A stretch of 64,000 bases of DNA. Source: Euleptes europaea. Lineage: Eukaryota > Chordata > Lepidosauria > Squamata > Sphaerodactylidae. The DNA is taken from positions 10,731,001 to 10,795,000 of the forward strand of contig NC_079321.1 in assembly GCF_029931775.1 (NCBI RefSeq), given 5' to 3'. Below the pieces are notes generated by a model. It was given only the letters and a program-made list of their open reading frames with translations, had not been told where the DNA came from and ran no database searches. Shown in pieces: positions 57,416-64,000 of the stretch (the stretch's first letter is position 1; every line of letters begins with the position of its first letter). A program made the position numbers and the translations under genes.

Positions 57416-57676
57416 GACAGAACAAGAGTCTTTTTTGGACTAGGGCAACTTCATGCATGCACCAGAGGGGAAAGCACTGGAGTTAGTGGAACACAGGATC
57501 CAACCTACTGCCTCATATGAAGTGTGGCTAAGCAGGGATCTTGAACTCAATGGGAGTTGGGGATCCAGAAGGAGGAGGCAGGCCTCAGGGGACAGCTCAA
57601 CACATCTGTGCGTCTCCATGGCATCACTGCTGCCATCTACTACAAAGTGAGCTCTGAAAAGCAAGCTCACCTAGTT

Positions 57677-58015
57677 ACATTGTGGAACTCCCTGCCCCAG
57701 GATGTGGTGATGGCTGCCAACTTGGAAGGCTTTAAGAGGGGAGTGGACATATTCATGGAGGAGAGGGGTATTTATGGCTACTAGTCAAAATGGAAACTAG
57801 TCATGATGCATACCTATTCTCTCTAGGATCAGAGGAGCATGCCGAATATATTAGCTGGGAATATATGCTGGGAAACCCAGGCAGGATAATTCTGCTTCAG
57901 TAGTCTTGTTTGTGGGCTTCCTGGAGGCACCCGGTTGGCCACTGTGTGAACAGACTACTGGACTTGATGGACCTTGGTCTGATCCAGCATGGCCTTTCTT
58001 AAGTTCTTATGAAAG
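57677..58015 (+). mobile_element. CR1 LINE 3' end
   Basis: TTGTGGAACTCCCTGCCCCA to AGCATGGCCTTTCTTAAGTTC with the octamer-like tail TTCTTATG. Lies just downstream of the RCAN2 stop, so probably in its 3'UTR or just past it. Confidence 0.75.
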
Positions 58016-58278
58016 ACTCAGCCTAACCAACCCCTCTTCCCACCCCTGCCTGATCTCAAACACATCGACCAGTGTGCATGGCGGTATGGTTACAAAGAAC
58101 ATTTTCCTAACCCTTTAGCTAAGTTAGACTTCACAGCAGCGGAAGAGAACACTCCACGAAGCTCAAATAAGCCACGACTCCCCAGACCAGGGCTTGCCCT
58201 TTCACAGAGAAACAAAGCCAACGAAAAAACAAACGGGACAAAGGCGGACGAAAGAAGAGACGCTCTTGAGGGAGATAA

Positions 58279-58521
<243 letters not shown>

Positions 58522-58559
58522 TTATGAAGCCTGTGGGCATTTTTAGTATTCTGACACAA

Positions 58560-58660
58560 CACAGTGAGCACCGCCACAAAATGGCCACTGCAGAAGGTGG
58601 AACCAGCCACAAAATGGCCACCACAGAAGGTGGAACCAGCCACAAAATTGCTGCCACAGC
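58560..58660. repeat. 39-bp tandem repeat, 2.3 copies
   Basis: CACAAAATGGCCACTGCAGA recurs with CAGAAGGTGGAACCAGC between copies; part of a larger dispersed repeat (58505-58885) in RCAN2 intron 3. Confidence 0.7.
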
Positions 58661-59447
58661 TTACCTTCAGCCACACACTGAAGATCCTTTTGCTGTGGTG
58701 GTCACTGCTGCCAAAGCAATGTTTTTAAAAATCTGCACAGCCAATCAAATCTCCAATAGCCAATCAGAAGACTTGCTGGGCAAAAGCCCCACCCACCACT
58801 AAAAACACTTGGCAGGCACCAAAAAAGATCTCAGCAGGCACCATGGCACCTGCGGGCACTACTTTAGGGACTCCTGGGCTCGACATTTGAAGTACATGGG
58901 CCATGGATCAGCTATCCTGATTTCCATGGCCGGGGAGTGAGGGCGGGATACAAATCGAAACAATAAACAAACAAACAAATAAATAAAATGCAGCATTCCC
59001 AATCCTATATATTGGTGAAATTTCCATGAGTATATTTTAGGGACATTCGGGCCACATCCACACAATTGTGGTCCTGCGTGCTATCGATGCATTCCAGGAA
59101 TGATTCACAACTGGATTGGGGAAAAATACCTGCTACAATGCAATATCCAGCGATGTGAGGATGCAAACTCGGTGCACTGGTACACTTTATTCAAAGAGAC
59201 ACAGGCCTACCCAGGTCCCTGGTGGTGAAGCCTGGCCCGTCCAGGGGAGTAGAAGTTGTGTTACCACTGCAATACTACTCCCCCCAAGGGCACTTTGCTA
59301 CATAGAAGGGTATTGACAGGCACTCATGTGAGAGAAAGAAAATGGGGATAGGAATGCGAGGACACTGCTGAGCTGGAGGCTAAATCTGGCTGGTTACTCC
59401 TGATGTCTGGTGAAAGAACAGATTTTGTCCTTACCTGCTCTTAACTA

Positions 59448-59895
59448 TTGAATCATAGAATCATAGAGTTGGAAGGGACCACCAGGGTCACCTAGTCCAA
59501 CCCCCTGTACAATTCAGGAAATTCACAACTGGTTCCCCCCACACCCCCAGTGACCCCTACTCCTTGCCCAGAAGGTGACCAAGATGCCCTCCCTCTCATA
59601 ACCTACCTAAGGTCATAGAATCAGCATTGCTGACAGATGGCCATCTAATCTCTTCTTAAAAACCTCCAGGGAAGTAGAGCTTATCACCTCCCAGGGAAGC
59701 CTGTTCCACTGAGGAACCGCTCTAACTGTTAGAAAATTCTTCCTAATGTCTACATGGGAATTCTTTTGATTTAATTTCAACCCGTTGGTTCTGGTCTGAC
59801 CTTCTGGGGCAACAGAAAACAACTCGGCACCATCCTCTATATGACAGCCCTTCAAGTACTTGAAAACGGTTATCATATCACCTCTCAGTCTTCTT
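59448..59895 (-). mobile_element. CR1 LINE 3' end
   Basis: ATCATAGAATCATAGAGTTG through AAATTCTTCCTAATGTCTAC to GTTATCATATCACCTCTCAG. Confidence 0.8.
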
Positions 59896-60060
59896 GTCAA
59901 GATCAGCGTTGCCTACTCAGACCGGCAGCAGCTCTCCAGGGTCTCAGGCAGAGGTCTTTCCCATCATGCTACTGCCTGACCCTTTTAACTGGAGATGGCT
60001 GGAATTGAACCTGGGACCTTCTTACAAGGAAAGCAACGGCTCTTCCACTGAGCCACAACC
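59896..60060 (-). mobile_element. tRNA-Ala-derived SINE, partial
   Basis: CTCAGACCGGCAGCAGCTCT to CTCTTCCACTGAGCCACAAC. Confidence 0.65.
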
Positions 60061-60529
60061 CCAAATAAATAATGCATGTATCCACAACAGAACAAAGAAT
60101 CAAGGCTGCCCTTCGTACACTGCGCGTGGTTTTCTATACAGAGATCAAGCTTTCCAACAAAATCTACGCATCCGCCTTTATCCTAGAAGAAATATTCTAC
60201 CACCGTGGCTATAATGCAAGAGGACAATTTCTATTTTGAGGACTCTTCTCTGATCCAGAAGCAGTAAGGCAGCAAATGGCTGGCCGACAGGCTAAAACGT
60301 AAAGGGAGAAATTACAGCCTGGCCGAATTGAACGGAGAAATTATAAGGTTCTGCTTTCCTGATTTTCCCTGCAGGCTTCGGTTAATTTCACAGCTATGGG
60401 CTGACGTCAGTGCTGTCAAACAGCTCCCAGGTCCACGCTGGTCACTGTCATCTGCATACAGCTCTGCTTCACGACAGACACAGAGAGAGAGAGATGCAGA
60501 CAGAGTCTTTTCCATCCATCACAGATGGA

Positions 60530-60928
60530 TATAGAGGAGGGTGCCGAGTTGTTTTCTGTTGCCCCAGAAGGTCGGACCAGAACCAACAGGTTGAAATTCA
60601 ATCAAAAGAGTTTCCGTCTAGACATTAGGAAGAATTTTCTAACAGTTAGAGCAGTTCCTTAGTGGAACAGGCTTCCTTGGGAGGTGGTAAGTGATCCTTC
60701 CCTGAAGGATTTTAAGCAGTGGCTAGATGGCCATCTGTCAGCAATGCTGATTCTATGACCTTAGGCAGATCATGAGAGGGAGGGCATCTTGGCTATCTTC
60801 TGGGCATGGGGTCACTGGGTGTATGTGGGGGAGGCAGTTGTGAATTTCCTGCATTGTGCAGGGGGTTCGACTAGATAACCCTGGTTGTCCCTTCCAACTC
60901 TATGATTCTATTCTATGATTCTATCCTC
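60530..60928 (+). mobile_element. CR1 LINE 3' end
   Basis: TTGTTTTCTGTTGCCCCAGA to CCAACTCTATGATTCTATTC with a duplicated octamer tail. Confidence 0.8.
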
Positions 60929-61007
60929 ATTGTCAAGGGACACCTGCTTGTAATAGTACTGAGAGGATCTGCTTTCCACTTGGAAAATGGAACATTATAG
61001 GCAGGTG

Positions 61008-61890
61008 TCCAGGTGAGTAAGGCTCCGACTGATCCGATCTTGCCAGTTCTAGAAGCTAAGCTGGCTTGGTCCTGGTTAGTACTTTGATGGGAAACCACCA
61101 AGGAAGTCCAAAGTATCTTGCCTTGAAAACCCTATGGGGTAAAAATCAATGACTTAAAAAAAATTAAAAATCAGATTTTTTAATTTAAATTGCATTTTTA
61201 AAAATTTAAATCAGATTTTAAAAAAATAGAACGCTTTTTGAGGGAAAATATATCTAAAGATAATTTTCTATTTAAGATACATTAATGTCCAAAGGTTATT
61301 CATCGTGAAATAAGGATTCGTTTTTAATTATGTAGCATGAGGCTTTATATTCATGCAATGTTTACATTTTTGGTAAATGAATTCCATTAATTCCATTAAA
61401 TGTCATGCTCTTCCAGAAGTTTCTGTAAGATTAATTTGGGCAATTTTTCTATCTAGAACATATTATCATAGATGCTTGGTTTTGCAGTTCTCAAAACTAT
61501 GAATTTATGTCTGCAGAGATAACATACCTTCACAGTAAAAATGTTATAAAATAAACATAGAGAGTTGAGAAAAAGACTTTAATCCCATTGTTTCTTTGCA
61601 AATCTAAGCACACAGAATCAACTCCTTACATCTTCAGTGCTAAGTTTTGAGAAGTTCAATTAATAGAAGATTATTTGGTGAGTGGCATAGATCTGCACAA
61701 GAAGCTAAGTGTGAGGAGGGAGGGGCAAGTAGTAAAAATGAAAGTGAACCCTTTAGAGCAGAATACTCCACAAGTCTTTATGTGGAAAACGATGATTTAA
61801 ATCTAGTCTTACTGACTAGTAATTTAAATTGATTAGACTTAAATCAAATCCACCCTGGTTGCCATAAATCAGCTGCGACATGAGGGCTTG
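61008..61890 (+). mobile_element. 5S rRNA-derived SINE split by an AT-rich element
   Basis: GAAGCTAAGCTGGCTTGGTC to AAAACCCTATGGGG (61139), resuming at about 61857 with TTGCCATAAATCAGCTGCGA, which is the continuation seen in the family. Confidence 0.75.
61140..61856. mobile_element. AT-rich DNA-transposon-like insertion
   Basis: About 715 bases, starts TAAAAATCAATGAC and ends GACTTAAATCAAATCCACCC; the right end resembles hAT-type ends of the GGGTGGATTTGATTTAAATC kind. No long frame. Confidence 0.5.
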
Positions 61891-61891
61891 G

Positions 61892-62403
61892 GTTGCCAAC
61901 CTCCAGGTAGTAGCTGGACATCTCCCGCTAGCCAGTGTGTTGTAGTGCTAAAGAGCGGTGGTTTGGAGCGGTGGAGTCTGATTTGGTGAACAGGGTTTGA
62001 TTCCCCACTCCTCCACATGAGCAGTGGAGGCTAATCTGGTGAACCGGGTTTTTCCCCCCACTCCTATACGTAGAACCAGCTGGGTGACCTTGGGCAAGTC
62101 ACATTCTCTTAGCCCCACCCACCTCACAGGGTGTCTGTTGTGGGGAGGGAAGGTGATTGTAAACCGGTTTGAGTCTCCCTTAAGAGGTAGAGAAAGTCAG
62201 CATATAAAAACCAACTCTTCTTCTTATTATTATTATTATTACAACTGATCGCCAGCTGATAGAGGTCAGTTCCCCTGGAGAAAATGGCCACTTTGCAATT
62301 GGACTCCATGACACTGAAGTCCTTCACCTCCCCAATACCCACCCTCCTCAGGCTCCACCCCAAAAATCTCCAGGTATTTCCCAACCTGGAGCTGGCAACT
62401 CTA
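61892..62403. mobile_element. hAT-type MITE with nested MIR-like SINE
   Basis: TGGGTTGCCAACCTCCAGG at the left and GCTGGCAACTCTAA at the right belong to one MITE; a SINE at 61923-62240 splits it between CTCCCGCTA and TTACAACTGATC. Confidence 0.65.
61923..62240 (+). mobile_element. MIR-like SINE nested in hAT MITE
   Basis: CAGTGTGTTGTAGTGCTAAA, TTTGATTCCCCACTCC, tail CTTCTTATTATTATT. Confidence 0.75.
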
Positions 62404-62419
62404 ATGAGGGCATATTCCA

Positions 62420-62930
62420 TCACTAATTTTCAAACGGCAGCCCTGGAAGTAGTCCTGTTCATCAGGAACCAGTTTCGGGAGGAAGCATGGCCTGCCCGGC
62501 TAATGTTCCATGTACATTCAGAGACATAAAATGTGAAAAACAGCCAGTGCTGAGCAGATTACATTCACAATTTTTAATGGCTCGCAGCCATAAAACAGGC
62601 TGACGTTTTACAAAGAACACAACACTCCTCCATTTATTTTTTTAAGAACCTGGAAATTGTGCGACAGCTATTGCGCTGCAGTCCCGTATTCATTTATGAG
62701 GCAGTGTGACGGGCTTTCAAGGACAATCCCCTCTCCTCTGAGGAAGCACTGTTTCCCCGGGCCTGAAAAATTAGCAAGCAAAGCACAGCAGCGGTATTTT
62801 TGCTGCCTGGTCACGGCTGTGAATTGCGATCGAGCGTTAATGGGCCTCGGAGCGATTTGCTCTACTAATGGACTTTCCTCTTCGCGGAGACTGTTACCAA
62901 CAACCTAGGTCAGTTTGTTCTGTAGGGCTG
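62420..62930. promoter_or_regulatory. Candidate conserved non-coding element, RCAN2 intron
   Basis: Repeat-free block between two MITEs. Balanced composition with runs such as GCGACAGCTATTGCGCTGCA, ATTCATTTATGAGGC and GATCGAGCGTTAATGGGCCT, a style typical of vertebrate enhancers. No coding frame with codon-like character. Confidence 0.35.
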
Positions 62931-62988
62931 TAAAGCTGGACCTGGAGCAGGCGGGGGGTGGGGGAGAGAGGAAAAGATCCTTTGCAAC

Positions 62989-63281
62989 TAGGGTTGCCAG
63001 GTCCCTCCTTGCCACCAGCGGGAGATTTTGGGGGCAGAGCCTGAAAAGGGCGGGATTTGGGGAGGGACTTCAATGCCATAGAGTCCAATTGCCAAAGCAG
63101 CCATTTTGGGGTCACTGGGGATGTGGGGGGAGGTAGTTGTTAATTTCCTGCATTGGGCAGGGGGTTGGACTAGATGACCCTGGTGGTCCCTTCCAACTCT
63201 ATGATTCTATGATTCTATCGGCTGGAGATCAGTTGTAATAGCAGGAAATCTCCAGCTACTACCTGGAGGTCGGCAACCCTA
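62989..63281. mobile_element. hAT-type MITE with perfect target duplication, interrupted by CR1
   Basis: TAGGGTTGCCAG to CGGCAACCCTA; flanked by TTTGCAAC at 62981-62988 and 63282-63289. A CR1 3' end (about 63108-63218) replaces roughly 22 bases of the body. Confidence 0.8.
63108..63218 (+). mobile_element. CR1 3' end nested in hAT MITE
   Basis: GGGGTCACTGGGGATGTGGG to ATGATTCTATGATTCTAT; both ends join the MITE body directly. Confidence 0.75.
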
Positions 63282-63599
63282 TTTGCAACCCTGATCATGG
63301 GAACACGCTGTAGCACCCATAACCCAACATGAATTCTGAAAGGGTGGGACCACGGCAGGCTCCGTAGGGCATGAAGAATCCCGAGGTGCCATTTCAGATT
63401 CAGGGACAGAGCAAAGAAATTTCAGAGGTTCAAAGCCCTGTGCTTGCTTATTCAAGATAAAAAGTGTGACCCCTTTCTATAACTTTTGGAAAATTCCAGA
63501 GCCAATAAGGTTGCAATTTGCCTTTTAATAACACAATAAGTGGAGATTGAAAGGCTCCAAAGGAGCATTCACACATGATCTGGAATAAGGGTGGGGGAG

Positions 63600-63850
63600 G
63601 AGAGAATAGTGATTGTAAACCAGTTTGATTCTTCCTTAAGTGGTAGAGAAAGTCGGCATATAAAAACCAACTCTTCTTCCTACACATGAAGCCAGCTGGG
63701 TGACCTCGGGCTGGTCACACTCTCTCAGCTCCACCTACCTTACAGGGTGACTGGTGTGGGGAGGAGAAGGGGAAAGGATTGTAAACCAGTTTGAGTCTTC
63801 CTTAAGTGGTAGAGAGTGTTGGCACATAAAAAAACCAACAACTCCTCCCC
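63600..63850 (+). mobile_element. Two MIR-like SINE 3' ends in tandem
   Basis: GATTGTAAACCAGTTTGA occurs twice (63611, 63778), each followed by CTTCCTTAAGTGGTAGAGA. Confidence 0.65.
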
Positions 63851-64000
63851 TGCAGCTGAGTCCCCCACCCCCCACCCCCCGCCACTTATACCATCTTAGA
63901 GGTGATTACATCTAATTGCCTAACTGCAAGCGGTTATTTTTGATTCTAGCGCCATCGGGGGCATTACTGCCCTATTACTGAAATGGTTCGGGCTATTTTG

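Overview
This window is vertebrate nuclear DNA, almost certainly from a squamate reptile. The gene order CLIC5 (-), ENPP4 (+), ENPP5 (-), RCAN2 (-) is the same as on human 6p12-p21. Exons are short islands in a background dense with CR1, BovB/RTE and L2 LINEs, 5S-derived and tRNA-derived SINEs, and hAT and Tigger miniature transposons. The repeat mix fits a lizard, perhaps a gecko; that narrower placement is an inference from repeat flavour only.

Layout. From 1 to about 20.09 kb is the first intron of the long CLIC5 isoform, whose 5' coding exon lies at 20091-20585 on the minus strand. A CpG-rich island at 24.1-24.56 kb looks like the ENPP4 promoter, with a non-coding exon ending at 24333. 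The complete ENPP4 coding sequence lies in three exons (28166-28991, 29408-29578, 33401-33765) and encodes 453 residues with every catalytic residue in place. From 33.8 to 40.2 kb is the shared 3' intergenic interval. ENPP5 runs the other way in three coding exons (46169-45341, 42934-42758, 40635-40253; 462 residues), with a probable non-coding exon and CpG island at 49.2-49.56 kb. The last coding exon of RCAN2 is at 58433-58279 (minus), and everything to its right is RCAN2 intron.

How the genes relate. ENPP4 and ENPP5 are convergent paralogues with the same exon plan and the same intron phases (1 and 1), as expected for an old inverted duplication. Both encode type I membrane ectophosphodiesterases. 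CLIC5 (actin/ezrin-linked intracellular chloride channel family) and RCAN2 (calcineurin regulator) are unrelated neighbours kept by synteny.

The least ordinary content is in the repeats. Several loci carry hammerhead-ribozyme-like motifs (CTGANGA, a paired stem, GAAA or AAAA) of the kind known from Penelope-like retroelements. One of these is a direct tandem array of exactly 182 bp period beside the ENPP5 promoter. Other points of interest are a LINE whose end forms the intron side of an ENPP5 splice donor, a hAT miniature family with readable 8-bp target duplications, nested insertions with their own duplications, several long inverted repeats, and repeat-free stretches in the RCAN2 intron that could be conserved regulatory DNA.
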